Of a DNA stretch of 64,000 nucleotides, positions 41,375-51,252 are shown piece by piece (within the stretch, counting starts at the first letter, position 1; each line of letters opens with the position of its first letter). The stretch comes from Galbitalea soli (GTDB lineage Bacteria; Actinomycetota; Actinomycetes; Actinomycetales; Microbacteriaceae). Location: the NCBI RefSeq assembly GCF_010686725.1, contig NZ_JAAGWZ010000001.1:62001-126000 (forward strand), in the 5' to 3' direction. The notes beneath the pieces are model-generated. The model did not search any database and was not told the DNA's origin. It saw nothing but the letters and a program-made list of their open reading frames with translations. Both the position numbers and the translations under genes were made by a program.

Positions 41375-42223
41375 CTACAGCGGCTTACGGAGAGCATCGA
41401 GTCGGGCGCGCCAGGTGGATAACCGGCCGGGGAGCTCAGCGAGCGCGGGACCGTCCACCCACGCGGTCACGATCCTGATCCCGTGCAGGGCGCTCAGCGA
41501 CCACAGCTCGGTGCCGGCGAGCTCGGCCGGCGTGACGGCCTCCGCGAAGGTCTCCACCCCGAGAGCGGCCGCGAGGGCGAGCACGCTGCGCGCGGTCACG
41601 CTGTCGACCCGTTCGAACTCGTCGAGCGGTCGGCACAGGATCTCGCCGCGCCACCAGAGCAGCGCGCTGTAGGCGCCCTCCACGACGAATCCCTCCGGGG
41701 TGAGGATGACCGCCTCCCCGGCCCCGGCCGGCTGCACCGCGGTGCGCAGCGCGAGCATCGCGGCGAGGTCGGGGCCCTTCCGGCGCGGGTGCGTGCGCGG
41801 GTCCTCGCCGCCCCACGAGGCGACGACGACGGAGCGGGACCGCTCGGGGGCGGAGCGCAGTCGGAGCACGAGCAGCCAGCCGCCCGCTGCGCGGTGCTGC
41901 AGCTCCACGCGGGGGAACCAGTCCCCGGTGCGCGGAATGACGGCGCGCGAGGCGTCCCAGAATCCGACGGGGTTCAGTGCCGCGAGCGCGAGGTGGGGCT
42001 CGACCGCGTCACCCGCCTCGCCGCCCGCCTCGGTCGCTGCGGCCTCGGTGACCGCCTCGGTCACCGCGGCCAGGAATCGCTCGCGGTGCAGGCCGAGGGC
42101 GAGCGCCGTGCCCTCCGTGACGAACCAGGAATCCGCCGCCGCGATCGAGGTCTCCGTCATGTCGCAGTAGTCGAGCGGGTGCAGCTCGCCGCCGTGCCAG
42201 CGGTGAATGCTTTCGACGCTCAT
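41375..42223 (-). CDS. pabC: Aminotransferase class IV (4-amino-4-deoxychorismate lyase-like)
   Basis: A 282-residue fold-type IV PLP enzyme. [14 protein letters not shown] carries the PLP Lys; [22 protein letters not shown] is the usual class IV segment. Its place head to head with pabB supports lyase activity giving 4-aminobenzoate and pyruvate for folate. A branched-chain or D-amino-acid aminotransferase role cannot be excluded. Leaderless: TACCCT (42235-42230), 6 nt, ATG 42223. Confidence 0.85.
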   Translation of the reverse strand: MSVESIHRWHGGELHPLDYCDMTETSIAAADSWFVTEGTALALGLHRERFLAAVTEAVTEAAATEAGGEAGDAVEPHLALAALNPVGFWDASRAVIPRTGDWFPRVELQHRAAGGWLLVLRLRSAPERSRSVVVASWGGEDPRTHPRRKGPDLAAMLALRTAVQPAGAGEAVILTPEGFVVEGAYSALLWWRGEILCRPLDEFERVDSVTARSVLALAAALGVETFAEAVTPAELAGTELWSLSALHGIRIVTAWVDGPALAELPGRLSTWRARLDALRKPL

Positions 42224-42237
42224 AGAGTTAGGGTATG
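42221..42237. promoter_or_regulatory. Interlocked divergent leaderless promoters of pabC and pabB
   Basis: Only 11 bases separate the ATGs. Plus: TAGAGT (42223-42228), 6 nt, ATG 42235. Minus: TACCCT (42235-42230), 6 nt, ATG 42223. Each -10 hexamer begins on the first base of the other gene's start codon, so the two initiation complexes should exclude one another. Confidence 0.7.
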
Positions 42238-43698
42238 CGCCCCCGAGTCCTGCGGTATCCGCTCGCCCGCGCTGTCGATCCCGCCGCCGCCTACCTCGCG
42301 CTCTTCGCGGGGCAGACCGACACCGTGTGGCTGGACTCGGGGCCGGATGCGGTGGCGGGCACGAGCATCATGGGCCGGGCATCCCGGCGACTGGTGCGCG
42401 ACCGTGTGGAGGAGTCCTTCTTCGCGGAGCTCGCGGCGGACCTCGCCCGCGTCGGGGCGGGCCAGGGCGGCGTCGAGGTGCCCGTCGCGCCCGTCACCCC
42501 CGCCTCGCCCGTCGCGCCCGTCACCCCCGCCCCGCCCGTCGCGCCCGTCACCCCCGCCCCGCCCGTCGCCCCCGGCGCGGCCATCCCGGCGGGGTTCCCG
42601 CTCGGCTGGGTCGGCTGGCTCGGCTACGAGGCCCGCTTCGCCGCGATGGGGGAGGCGCGCACCCGCGACGGCCGGCACCCGGAGGCCGCCTTTCTCTTCC
42701 TCGACCGCGCCGTCGAGTTCGACCACGCCTCGGGGCGGGTCGCACTCGTCGCGCTCGGCTCGGAGTGGGCGGGCGAACTCCGCGAGTGGCGCGACGGGGT
42801 GGAGCGGGCCCTCACCTCGCCGCCCAGCGCCGCGATCGCGCCGTCCGCGAGCCCGGCCGTCGCGCGCTGGCACGCCGACGAGGAGCGCTACCTCGCCGAG
42901 ATCGAGGCCTGTCGCGAGGCGATCGTGCGCGGCGACGCCTATCAACTCTGTCTTACCAACGAGGCCACGGTCGCAGGCACCCACGACCCCGTCGAGGTGT
43001 ACCTCCGCCTGCGCACCGCGAGCCCGAGCCATCACGGCGCGATCATCCGGGTCGGCGGCATCGCGCTGCTGAGCGCCTCACCCGAGCAGTTCCTGCGCGT
43101 GACATCCGACCGGATGATCGTCACCAAGCCCATCAAGGGCACGCGCCCGCGCGGGCGCGACCTCGCCCAGGATGCCGCCCTCCGCGCCGAGCTGCTGGAG
43201 AGCGAGAAGGAGCGCGCCGAGAACCTCATGATCGTCGACCTCATGCGCAACGACATCGCGCGCGTGAGCGAACTGGGGAGCGTCGAGGTCACCAGCCTCA
43301 ACGCCGTCGAGTCCTACGCTCAGGTGCATCAGCTGGTCAGCACCGTGCGCGGGCGCCTCGCCCCGGGGCTGACGGGGGTGGATGCCGTCGTCGCCTGCTT
43401 CCCCGCCGGCTCCATGACCGGGGCGCCCAAGCGCAGTGCCACCCGCATCCTCGACCGGCTGGAGGGTCGCCCCCGGGGGGTCTACGCGGGGGCGTTCGGC
43501 TGGTTCGGGGTGGACGGCACGGTGGACCTCGCCATGACCATCCGCAGCATCGTCATCGACGGGGAGGGCGCGACGATCGGTGCCGGCGGCGGGATCACGG
43601 CGCTGAGCGTGCCCGCGGAGGAGTTGGCGGAGGTGCGGCTGAAGGCCGCGGTGCTTCTCGCCTGCGTCGGGGCCGGGGCAGGTCATCCCCAGCTTTAG
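42235..43698 (+). CDS. pabB: Aminodeoxychorismate synthase component I
   Basis: A 487-residue chorismate-binding enzyme: [51 protein letters not shown] and YAGAFGWFG are all classical. The motif PIKGT (not PIAGT) marks PabB over TrpE. No fused glutaminase domain, so PabA must be separate. A linker after residue 80 holds three 9-residue repeats (PVAPVTPAP), encoded by 27-bp tandem repeats, unusual inside this enzyme. Leaderless start. Confidence 0.94.
   Translation: MRPRVLRYPLARAVDPAAAYLALFAGQTDTVWLDSGPDAVAGTSIMGRASRRLVRDRVEESFFAELAADLARVGAGQGGVEVPVAPVTPASPVAPVTPAPPVAPVTPAPPVAPGAAIPAGFPLGWVGWLGYEARFAAMGEARTRDGRHPEAAFLFLDRAVEFDHASGRVALVALGSEWAGELREWRDGVERALTSPPSAAIAPSASPAVARWHADEERYLAEIEACREAIVRGDAYQLCLTNEATVAGTHDPVEVYLRLRTASPSHHGAIIRVGGIALLSASPEQFLRVTSDRMIVTKPIKGTRPRGRDLAQDAALRAELLESEKERAENLMIVDLMRNDIARVSELGSVEVTSLNAVESYAQVHQLVSTVRGRLAPGLTGVDAVVACFPAGSMTGAPKRSATRILDRLEGRPRGVYAGAFGWFGVDGTVDLAMTIRSIVIDGEGATIGAGGGITALSVPAEELAEVRLKAAVLLACVGAGAGHPQL
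42481..42573. repeat. 27-bp tandem repeat inside pabB
   Basis: Three near-identical 27-bp units (42481-42507, 42508-42534, 42535-42561) plus a partial fourth, in frame, encoding PVAPVTPA[SP]P. Confidence 0.92.
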
Positions 43699-43781
43699 TA
43701 CGCTTGTCTGCGGGCAACGGCAGCTTCGCCGACCACGTCGACGATGACGGGGCCCTTCCCCGCAACGAATTGGATCTCCCC

Positions 43782-46358
43782 GTGGTACCAGAGCACGACC
43801 GTCCCGACGCACCCGAGGTGCAGGGCTACGACTTCCGCAGGCTGCAGGAGAGGTGGCTGCCCGTCTGGGACGAGCTGCAGCCGTTCCGCAGCGGCGATCC
43901 GGCCGACACCCGACCCCGCAAGTACGTACTCGACATGTTCCCGTACCCCTCCGGCGACCTGCACATGGGGCACGCCGAGGCCTACGCGCTCGGTGACGTG
44001 ATCGCGCGGTACTGGCGCCTGCAGGGCTTCAACGTGCTGCACCCGATCGGCTGGGACTCCTTCGGCCTGCCCGCCGAGAACGCGGCGATCAAGCGCGGCA
44101 TCGACCCGCGCAAGTGGACCTACGACAACATCGACCAGCAGAAGCAGTCGATGCGCCGCTACGCGACCTCCTTCGACTGGGATCGCGTGCTGCACACGAG
44201 CGACCCCGAGTACTACAAGTGGAACCAGTGGCTGTTCCTCGAGATGTTCAAGAAGGGTCTCGCCTACCGCAAAGACAGCTGGGTCAACTGGGATCCGGTG
44301 GATCAGACGGTCCTCGCCAACGAGCAGGTGCTGCCGGACGGCACCTCGGAGCGCAGCGGCGCGGTCGTCGTCAAGCGCAAGAAGACCCAGTGGTACCTGC
44401 GGATCACCGACTACGCCGACCGACTGCTCGACGACCTGAATCAGCTGGAGGGCTCCTGGCCGTCCAAGGTGATCTCGATGCAGCGCAACTGGATCGGTCG
44501 CTCGCGCGGCGCCGACGTCGACTTCGTGATCGAGGGGCGCGCCGATAAGGTCACCGTCTTCACCACGCGACCCGACACCCTCTACGGCGTGACGTTCATG
44601 GTGGTCGCTCCGGATTCCGACCTCGCCGCCGAGCTGGTCGCGGGCGCCGATCCCGAGGTGCGCATGGCGTTCCAGGACTACCTGGAGCAGGTGCAGAAGT
44701 CCACCGAGATCGAGCGCCAGGATGCGACCCGCGACAAGACCGGCGTTCCACTCGGCCGATTCGCGATCAACCCTGTGAACGGCGAGCGCATCCCCATCTG
44801 GACGGCCGACTACGTGCTCGCCGACTACGGCCACGGCGCCGTCATGGCGGTGCCTGCGCACGACCAGCGTGACCTCGACTTCGCGCGCGCGTTCGGTCTC
44901 CCCGTGCGCGTCGTGCTCGACACCAACGCGCCCGTCACCGGCGCCGTCCCCGTCCTCGAACTGGACGAGAACGGGCAGGCGATCCTCCCCGACGAGCTGC
45001 CGCCGCTCGACCCCGCGGCCACCGGCAAGGCGCTCGTCGGCGATGGCAGGATGATCAACTCCGGCCCGCTCGACGGGCTCAGCAAGTCCAACGCGATCAA
45101 GAAGATCATCGAGCAGCTCGAGGCGGCGGGTACCGGTCGCGCCGCGAAGACCTACCGCCTGCGCGACTGGCTGATCTCTCGCCAGCGCTACTGGGGCACC
45201 CCGATCCCGATCATCCACGGCGAGAACGGCGAGCTCATCCCCGTTCCCGACGATCAGCTGCCCGTGCTGCTGCCGCCGACGGACGGCCTCGACCTGCAGC
45301 CGAGGGGCCAGTCGCCGCTCGGCGCCGCCGAGGACTGGGTCACCGTGACCAACCCCGTCGACGGAACGCCGGCTCGCCGCGACCCCGACACCATGGACAC
45401 CTTCGTCGACAGCTCCTGGTACTTCCTGAGGTTCCTGAGCCCGAACGACGACTCGCGCGCCTTCGACCCGCGCGAGGCCGACAAGTGGGCACCCGTCGAC
45501 CAGTACGTGGGAGGCGTGACGCACGCGATCCTGCACCTGCTCTACGCGCGGTTCATCACCAAGGTGCTGTTCGACCTCGGCTACGTGAGCTTCACCGAGC
45601 CGTTCAGTGCGCTGCTCAACCAGGGCATGGTGCTCATGGACGGCTCGGCGATGTCGAAGAGCAAGGGCAACCTCGTGCGACTCTCCGACCAGCTCGACGA
45701 ACACGGCGTCGACGCCGTGCGCCTCACCATGGCCTTCGCGGGTCCGCCGGAGGACGACATCGACTGGGCCGACGTCTCGCCGGCCGGATCGGCCAAGTTC
45801 CTGGCCCGCGCATGGCGGCTCGCCGGCGACGTGACGAGCTCGCCCGAGATCGAGTGGAAGACCGGTGATGTCGCGCTGCGGCGCCAGACCCACCGCTTCC
45901 TCGCCGAGGCCCCGGGCCTCATCGAGTCGTTCAAGTTCAACGTCGTCGTCGCCCGGCTCATGGAGCTCGTCAACGCGACGCGCAAGACCATCGACAGCGG
46001 TCCCGGCGGCGGCGACGCCGCGGTGCGCGAGGCGACCGAGGTCATCGCGGTGGGGCTCAGCCTCTTCGCGCCGTACACGGCAGAGGACATGTGGGCGACG
46101 CTCGGCTACGCACCGAGCGTCGCGCAGGCGCTCTGGCGCAAGGCCGATCCGGCGCTTCTCATCGAGGAGTCGGTGACCGCGGTCGTTCAGGTCGACGGCA
46201 AGGTGCGCGACCGGCTCACCGTGTCGCCGAAGATCGACTCCGCCGAACTGGAGCGGCTGGCGCGGGCGTCCGCGGCGGTGATCCGCTCGATCGGCGACCA
46301 GCCGGTCACGGGTGTGATCGTGCGCGCGCCGAGGCTCGTCAACATCACGACACGGTAG
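43782..46358 (+). CDS. leuS: Leucyl-tRNA synthetase
   Basis: An 858-residue class I synthetase: HIGH motif as HMGH in [20 protein letters not shown] as MSKSKGN, editing domain with [15 protein letters not shown], and a C-terminal domain ending in [14 protein letters not shown]. The start is not obvious: GTG 43782 ([12 protein letters not shown]) puts the usual short tail before the family start [17 protein letters not shown] 43770 or TTG 43704 are alternatives. The frame is open for 1.5 kb upstream through pabB in another frame, which is a GC artefact. Confidence 0.96.
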   Translation: MVPEHDRPDAPEVQGYDFRRLQERWLPVWDELQPFRSGDPADTRPRKYVLDMFPYPSGDLHMGHAEAYALGDVIARYWRLQGFNVLHPIGWDSFGLPAENAAIKRGIDPRKWTYDNIDQQKQSMRRYATSFDWDRVLHTSDPEYYKWNQWLFLEMFKKGLAYRKDSWVNWDPVDQTVLANEQVLPDGTSERSGAVVVKRKKTQWYLRITDYADRLLDDLNQLEGSWPSKVISMQRNWIGRSRGADVDFVIEGRADKVTVFTTRPDTLYGVTFMVVAPDSDLAAELVAGADPEVRMAFQDYLEQVQKSTEIERQDATRDKTGVPLGRFAINPVNGERIPIWTADYVLADYGHGAVMAVPAHDQRDLDFARAFGLPVRVVLDTNAPVTGAVPVLELDENGQAILPDELPPLDPAATGKALVGDGRMINSGPLDGLSKSNAIKKIIEQLEAAGTGRAAKTYRLRDWLISRQRYWGTPIPIIHGENGELIPVPDDQLPVLLPPTDGLDLQPRGQSPLGAAEDWVTVTNPVDGTPARRDPDTMDTFVDSSWYFLRFLSPNDDSRAFDPREADKWAPVDQYVGGVTHAILHLLYARFITKVLFDLGYVSFTEPFSALLNQGMVLMDGSAMSKSKGNLVRLSDQLDEHGVDAVRLTMAFAGPPEDDIDWADVSPAGSAKFLARAWRLAGDVTSSPEIEWKTGDVALRRQTHRFLAEAPGLIESFKFNVVVARLMELVNATRKTIDSGPGGGDAAVREATEVIAVGLSLFAPYTAEDMWATLGYAPSVAQALWRKADPALLIEESVTAVVQVDGKVRDRLTVSPKIDSAELERLARASAAVIRSIGDQPVTGVIVRAPRLVNITTR

Positions 46359-46410
46359 CTGGTCATCCACAGGGCGGGTCCGAGCGCCGACGGGGCGCGA
46401 GGTCCCGACC

Positions 46411-46416
46411 TAGCCT
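46411..46416 (+). promoter_or_regulatory. -10 of leaderless comEA gene
   Basis: TAGCCT ends 6 nt before GTG 46423. No ribosome site. Confidence 0.55.
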
Positions 46417-46422
46417 GACCGA

Positions 46423-47121
46423 GTGAGTGACAGCCCGAGCGAGGAGCGACCGCGCGGCAGGCTGCGGGTCACGCTCGGTGCCGCCGCCGTCGTCGTGATG
46501 ACGTGCCTCGTGGTCGTCATCGCGGTCGTGTCGTTCACGCCCCACGGTGGTGCCCGCACGGTCGCGCGGCCGGCGGTCCCCGCGCCCGTTCGCTCGGGGC
46601 AGGCCGGGGCGGCGTCGGTGTGGCCCGGTGCGACAGCAGCCCCTCGGCGGGGCGCGGGCACGGCGGCGAATGGCTCGGGAATCGATGACTCGGGAATCTA
46701 CGTGCACGTCACGGGCCAGGTCGCGCGGCCCGGGCTCTACCGCCTCGCGCAGGGCGACCGGGTGGTGGACGCGATCGCGGCGGCGGGCGGATTCGCCGCG
46801 GGCGCCGATCAGGGTGCGCTCAATCTCGCGCGAGTCGTCGCCGACGGTGAGCAGCTGCCGGTGCCGCGGAAGGGCGCCACCGCCTCCGCCGTTCCGGGTG
46901 CCGGTGGGGGAGCCGGGGCGGCCGGCGGAGCGCTCGTCAATCTCAACACCGCCGACGAGGCCACGCTCGAGACGCTCGACGGAGTAGGCCCCGCCCTCGC
47001 CGCGCGGATCCTCCAGTATCGGGCGGCCCACGGCCGCTTCGCCTCGGTCGATGAGCTGACGAACGTCACCGGCATCGGCGACAAGAAGTTCGCGGCAATC
47101 AAGCCGAGGGTGACGGTGTGA
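46423..47121 (+). CDS. comEA: ComEA-family DNA-binding protein
   Basis: A 232-residue protein with one N-terminal membrane anchor (about residues 17-38), a Pro/Ala-rich linker, an SLBB domain (VHVTGQVARPGLYRLAQGDRVVDAIAAAGG) and a C-terminal double helix-hairpin-helix (VNLNTADEATLETLDGVGPALAARIL). It is the extracellular DNA receptor in competence uptake. GTG start with leaderless geometry. GTGA overlap with comEC. Confidence 0.94.
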   Translation: MSDSPSEERPRGRLRVTLGAAAVVVMTCLVVVIAVVSFTPHGGARTVARPAVPAPVRSGQAGAASVWPGATAAPRRGAGTAANGSGIDDSGIYVHVTGQVARPGLYRLAQGDRVVDAIAAAGGFAAGADQGALNLARVVADGEQLPVPRKGATASAVPGAGGGAGAAGGALVNLNTADEATLETLDGVGPALAARILQYRAAHGRFASVDELTNVTGIGDKKFAAIKPRVTV

Positions 47122-49439
47122 CCGGCGCGCGCATCGGCATCCCCGCGCTTACCGCGTGGGTGGCCACCGCGGTCTGCCTGCAGGCCCCCGGTGCGGCCTG
47201 GCTGTGGATGATCGGCCTCGCCACCGTCGCCCTCGCCGGCCTCGCCCTCGCCGGCGGCCTCGCCCGTGCGCGTCGCCGACCCGCGCCCGCCGCGCTTCTG
47301 CTCGCGGTCGTCGCGGCCTGCTTCGCCGCCGTGGCCGCGGGTTCGGTCGTCGCGCACGACCCCGCCCGGCACCCGCCCGAGCTCTCCGGGGTGCGCACGC
47401 TGAGCGATGCGCGCCTGGTCACGGCGCAGACGGTCATCCCCGGAACCCGGCACTTCGCCGCGACCCTCGTGCGGGCGCAGGGGCGCGGCTACGCCGTTCC
47501 CGTGCTGGTGTTCGACGGCGCTCCGCACGAGCGCATCGAGCTCGGCTCCACCATCCGCCTCAGCGGTCGCCTCCGGGCGACGCCGCGCGCCGATTCCGCC
47601 TCCTTTCTCGTCTTCGCGAGTGGCCCCGCCCGGGTGCTCGCGCCGCCGCCCCCGTACCTCGCTTGGGCGGGAGCGCTGCGTCACGGTTTCGGGCGGGCCG
47701 CGGCGCGGCTGCCCGGCGACGCGAGCGGGCTCCTCCCCGGACTCGCGCTCGGCGACACGGTGGCCGTCGACCCGTCGCTCACGACCGCGATGACGACCTC
47801 CTCGCTGACGCACCTCACCGCGGTGTCGGGGGCGAACTGCGCCGTCGTGATCGGGCTCGTCGTGCTCGTGGGTGGCGCGCTGGGGCTCTCCCGAGGCATC
47901 CGCATCGCTGCGGCGCTCGTGGTGCTCCTCGCCTTCGTGGTGCTCGTCACTCCGCAGCCGAGCGTTCTCCGCGCCGCGGTCATGGCGGCGCTCGTGCTCG
48001 TCTCCCTCGCGCGGGGCAGACCCGTGCAGGGCGTGCCCGTCATCTCCGTCGCGGTGGCCGTGCTCGTGCTCGCCGATCCCTGGCTCGCGGTCCAGTTCGG
48101 CTTCGTGCTGTCGGTCGTGGCCACGGTCGCGCTCGTGGTCATCGCGCCGCCCCTCGCCCGCCGCCTCGGTCGGTGGATGCCCGGCTGGCTCGCGCTGACG
48201 CTCGCCGTGCCCGCGTCGGCACAGCTCCTCTGCCAGCCGGTGCTGATCCTCCTCGCCCCGACCCTGCCCCTCTACGGTGTCGTCGCGAACGTGTTCGCCG
48301 AGCCGGCCGCGCCCGTCGCGACGGTGATCGGGCTCCTCGCCTGCGTTCTCCTCCCGGTCTGTGCTCCGCTCGGTCAGCTGCTGACCGCGGTCGCCTGGCT
48401 GCCCGCGGCGTGGATCGCCGCGGTCGCACGGTTCTTCGCGGGCCTCCCCGGCGCGAGTCTCGCCTGGCCCGCGGGCCTCCCGGGCGCGCTCCTGCTCGCC
48501 GCGGTCACGGCGCTGCTCCTCCTCGTCCTTCTCGCCCGGCTGCCGCGCACGGCTCGGCGCGTGCTCGCCGCGGCTCTCGCGGGCGTGGTGATCGTTGTCG
48601 CGGTCGCCACGCTCGCGGGTCGCGTGATCGCGGATGCGGGCAGGCCGGCCGACTGGGCGATCGCGGCCTGTGACGTGGGCCAGGGCGACGCGATGATCGT
48701 GCGCAGCGCGGGTCGCGTCGCCCTGCTCGACACCGGTCCCTCACCGACGCTGCTTCGCGCCTGTCTCGCCACGCTCGGGGTGACCCGCGTCGACCTCCTC
48801 GTGCTCAGCCACTTCGATCTCGATCACATCGCGGGTACGCCCGCGGTCGACGGTATGGTCGACCGCGCGCTCGTCGGGCCGCCGAGCGGCCGTCCCCGCG
48901 AGGCACAGCTGCTCGCGGGGCTGAGATCCGCGGGAGCGACCGTCGAGCAGGTGTCGATCGGGGTGGCGGGGCGACTCGGCGATCTGGACTGGCGCATCCT
49001 CTGGCCCACGGCGGATCACGCCGGGTACGAGCCGGGCAACGAGTCGAGCGTCACGATCGAGTTCCGCCCCGCAGACGGCTGTCGCTCGGGGTGCCTCCGG
49101 TCGATGTTCGTCGGCGATCTCAACGAGCACGCGCAGACCGGCCTGCTCACGGCGAATCCGCGCCTCGGCCACCTCGACGTCATCGAGGTCGGGCACCACG
49201 GCTCGGCCGATCAGGCACCCGCGATGTACGCGCGGGTCACCGCGGTGGTCGGTCTCATCGGTGTCGGGCTCCACAACCGCTACGGGCATCCCACCGCGAC
49301 CGCGCTGGGCATCCTGCGCCGCGTGCGCACCGTCGTCGCGCGCACCGACCTGCAGGGGCTCGTGCTCGTCGCGCCCGGCGCACGCCCGGGCGAGCTGCGG
49401 CTCTGGAGCGCCCGGCGGGGTGTCGGCGGGGGACCATAA
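47118..49439 (+). CDS. comEC: ComEC/Rec2 DNA uptake channel
   Basis: A 773-residue membrane protein: N-terminal DUF4131-like beta domain after two helices, the Competence domain (LTHLTAVSGANCAVVIGLVV is the family hallmark), and a C-terminal metallo-beta-lactamase-like domain with LSHFDLDHIAG (in place of HxHxDH) and VGHHGSADQAP. Forms the pore for single-stranded DNA; the MBL domain may degrade the other strand. GTG 47118 overlaps comEA by 4 nt. Competence in this lineage is rarely demonstrated, though the genes are common. Confidence 0.95.
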   Translation: MTGARIGIPALTAWVATAVCLQAPGAAWLWMIGLATVALAGLALAGGLARARRRPAPAALLLAVVAACFAAVAAGSVVAHDPARHPPELSGVRTLSDARLVTAQTVIPGTRHFAATLVRAQGRGYAVPVLVFDGAPHERIELGSTIRLSGRLRATPRADSASFLVFASGPARVLAPPPPYLAWAGALRHGFGRAAARLPGDASGLLPGLALGDTVAVDPSLTTAMTTSSLTHLTAVSGANCAVVIGLVVLVGGALGLSRGIRIAAALVVLLAFVVLVTPQPSVLRAAVMAALVLVSLARGRPVQGVPVISVAVAVLVLADPWLAVQFGFVLSVVATVALVVIAPPLARRLGRWMPGWLALTLAVPASAQLLCQPVLILLAPTLPLYGVVANVFAEPAAPVATVIGLLACVLLPVCAPLGQLLTAVAWLPAAWIAAVARFFAGLPGASLAWPAGLPGALLLAAVTALLLLVLLARLPRTARRVLAAALAGVVIVVAVATLAGRVIADAGRPADWAIAACDVGQGDAMIVRSAGRVALLDTGPSPTLLRACLATLGVTRVDLLVLSHFDLDHIAGTPAVDGMVDRALVGPPSGRPREAQLLAGLRSAGATVEQVSIGVAGRLGDLDWRILWPTADHAGYEPGNESSVTIEFRPADGCRSGCLRSMFVGDLNEHAQTGLLTANPRLGHLDVIEVGHHGSADQAPAMYARVTAVVGLIGVGLHNRYGHPTATALGILRRVRTVVARTDLQGLVLVAPGARPGELRLWSARRGVGGGP

Positions 49440-49442
49440 ACT
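49437..49442 (+). promoter_or_regulatory. Candidate -10 of holA
   Basis: TAAACT overlaps the comEC stop codon and would start a transcript about 17 nt before GTG 49466, leaving room for the GAGAGGGGG ribosome site. Confidence 0.45.
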
Positions 49443-49465
49443 GGGGAGCAGCGAGAGGGGGCCCG

Positions 49466-50509
49466 GTGGCCGCAGCACGACCCGCAGCACGGTCGACGTC
49501 GGGAGCATCAGGCTCCGCCCGCGGTGCCGCGATCCCGCAATTGAGCTGGCGCGAGATCCGGCCCGCACCGATCGTGCTCGTGTCGGGTACCGAGGGGTTC
49601 CTCGCCGATCGGGCCATCCGGCGCCTCCGGGAGACCCTGAAGGCGGAGGACCCGAGCCTCGAAGTGAGCGACCTCGAGGCCGACGCCTATGCTCCGGGCG
49701 AGCTCATGACCCTCGCGAGCCCGTCCCTGTTCGCCGAACCCCGTCTGATCCGCGTCAGCAACGTCGAGAAGTGCACGGATGCCTTCCTCGCCGAGACGAT
49801 CGCCTACCTCGACCAGCCCGCCGACGACACCTACGTGGTGCTGCGCCACGCGGGCGGGGTGCGCGGCAAGAAGCTGCTGGACGCGATCCGGTCGGGCACG
49901 GGCGGCGGAATCGAGGTCGTCTGCGGCGAGCTCAAGAAAGACACGGAGAAGCTCGACTTCGCGGCGGCCGAGTTCGCCGACCGCGGCCGCCGCGTCACCG
50001 CGAGTGCCCTGCGCGCGCTCGTCTCCGCGTTCGCCGACGACCTCGCCGAGCTCGCCTCCGCGTGCCAGCAGCTCCTCGCCGACTCCAGCGAGGAGATCAC
50101 CGACGCCACGGTCGAGAAGTACTACTCGGGCCGGGTGGAGACGAACGCCTTCAAGGTCGCGGATGCGGCGATCGCGGGGCGCTCCGGCGAGGCGCTCGTT
50201 CTGCTCCGCCACGCGCTCTCCTCGGGAGCGGACCCGGTTCCCATGGTCGCGGCGTTCGCCTCGAAGCTGCGCACGATGGCGAAGCTCTCGGGTGCGCGCG
50301 GCGGCTCCGGGCAGCTGGCCCAGCAGTTCGGTCTCGCGCCCTGGCAGGTGGAGCGCGCGCAGCGCGACCTGCGCGGCTGGAGCGACGAGGGACTCGGGCG
50401 CTCGATCGAGCTGCTCGCCGAGACGGATGCCCAGGTCAAGGGCGCCGGTCGTGACCCGGTCTTCGCCCTCGAGCGCATGATCGCCGTCATCAGCCGGCGC
50501 GGGGAGTAG
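49466..50509 (+). CDS. holA: DNA polymerase III delta subunit
   Basis: A 347-residue clamp-loader subunit of the AAA+ type that opens the beta clamp. The N-terminal domain IVLVSGTEGFLADRAIRRLRETL, middle LKKDTEKLDFAAAEF and C-terminal collar ETNAFKVADAAIAGRSGEALVLLRHAL are as in HolA. Start GTG 49466 follows GAGAGGGGG. The position after comEC and before rpsT is conserved in many bacteria. Tandem repeats and a hairpin follow. Confidence 0.95.
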   Translation: MAAARPAARSTSGASGSARGAAIPQLSWREIRPAPIVLVSGTEGFLADRAIRRLRETLKAEDPSLEVSDLEADAYAPGELMTLASPSLFAEPRLIRVSNVEKCTDAFLAETIAYLDQPADDTYVVLRHAGGVRGKKLLDAIRSGTGGGIEVVCGELKKDTEKLDFAAAEFADRGRRVTASALRALVSAFADDLAELASACQQLLADSSEEITDATVEKYYSGRVETNAFKVADAAIAGRSGEALVLLRHALSSGADPVPMVAAFASKLRTMAKLSGARGGSGQLAQQFGLAPWQVERAQRDLRGWSDEGLGRSIELLAETDAQVKGAGRDPVFALERMIAVISRRGE

Positions 50510-50516
50510 TCCGCGG

Positions 50517-50636
50517 GCGCGCACAACCCGCCACGCCTGAGCGCGCACAACCCGCCACGCCTGAGCGCGCACAACCCGCCACGCCTGAGCGCGCACAACC
50601 CGCCACGCCTCAGCGCGCACAGCCCGCGACCCCTCG
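50517..50636. repeat. 24-bp tandem repeat array between holA and rpsT
   Basis: Four near-perfect 24-bp copies (50517-50540, 50541-50564, 50565-50588, 50589-50612; unit starts GCGCGCACAACCCGCC) and one degenerate copy (50613-50636). No spacers of differing sequence, so not CRISPR. Confidence 0.93.
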
Positions 50637-50668
50637 CCGCCGCAGTGCGCCCGCCACCGGCAACGGAA

Positions 50669-50699
50669 GAAGCCCGCCGCTCAATGAGCGACGGGCTTC
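50669..50699. terminator. Bidirectional terminator between holA and rpsT
   Basis: GAAGCCCG (50669-50676) pairs with CGGGCTTC (50692-50699); inner CGCTC/GAGCG adds 5 bp after a single mismatch. Loop of 3 nt. Confidence 0.85.
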
Positions 50700-50751
50700 C
50701 TGCCACGGTTTGCGTGCGAGGCGCGAGTGGCTCGCGCGTCAGCATGACGCC

Positions 50752-51012
50752 TTAGAGGGCGGCGACCTGCTTGGCGATGGCCGACTTGCGGTTCGCCGCC
50801 TGGTTCTTGTGGATGACACCCTTGCTGGCGGCCTTGTCGAGCTTCTTGCCGGCAACGGAGAGCGCGGTCGACGCCGCCGCCTTGTCACCGGTGGAGATGG
50901 CCGTGCGGGCGGCGCGGATCGCGGTCTTCAGCTCGCTCTTGACGGCCTTGTTGCGGTCCTGAGCCTTCTTGTTGGTGCCGATGCGCTTGATCTGCGACTT
51001 GATGTTTGCCAC
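50752..51012 (-). CDS. rpsT: 30S ribosomal protein S20
   Basis: An 86-residue Lys/Ala-rich protein of exact S20 length: [25 protein letters not shown] at the start and [21 protein letters not shown] at the end. GTG 51012 follows AAGGG. Transcription from TTGGCG-18-TAGTGT gives a leader of about 125 nt with a strong inverted repeat, a possible feedback site for S20. Confidence 0.97.
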   Translation of the reverse strand: MANIKSQIKRIGTNKKAQDRNKAVKSELKTAIRAARTAISTGDKAAASTALSVAGKKLDKAASKGVIHKNQAANRKSAIAKQVAAL

Positions 51013-51047
51013 GTGGATTACCCTTTTCGTTACTGAGGAATGAGTGA

Positions 51048-51090
51048 GCGGCCGAGCTCGAGAACCATCAGGTGGTGGACTCTCGGCCGC
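51048..51090 (-). other. Structured leader of rpsT mRNA
   Basis: GCGGCCGAG (51048-51056) pairs with CTCGGCCGC (51082-51090), 9 bp, with a further partly paired interior. It lies 36-78 nt upstream of the rpsT start. Confidence 0.6.
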
Positions 51091-51143
51091 GAATCGCGCT
51101 TCCCTCCCGAGTGGATCGGAACGGGCGCGTAAGCCAACAGGAA

Positions 51144-51173
51144 ACACTACCAGCCCGGGGGCGCAATCGCCAA
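51144..51173 (-). promoter_or_regulatory. rpsT promoter
   Basis: Minus strand: TTGGCG (51173-51168), 18-bp spacer, TAGTGT (51149-51144). Confidence 0.6.
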
Positions 51174-51252
51174 TGCCGGTCATCCTGGTCGATACCCTGC
51201 ATACTGGATGCAAACGCATAGTGTCGTGCGCCTCTGTTCTGTCCTGATCGGG

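Noticed and set aside
42207-46358. A single open frame of 1383 codons spanning pabB and leuS.
   Set aside because: The first part runs in the wrong frame through pabB and is Arg/Ala-rich; only the leuS part is family-like. No TrpE-LeuS fusion.
43695-46370. An 891-codon minus-strand frame opposite leuS.
   Set aside because: Pure antisense of a conserved synthetase, with no recognisable motif.
50517-50636. CRISPR array.
   Set aside because: Units are contiguous without unique spacers and no cas genes are present.
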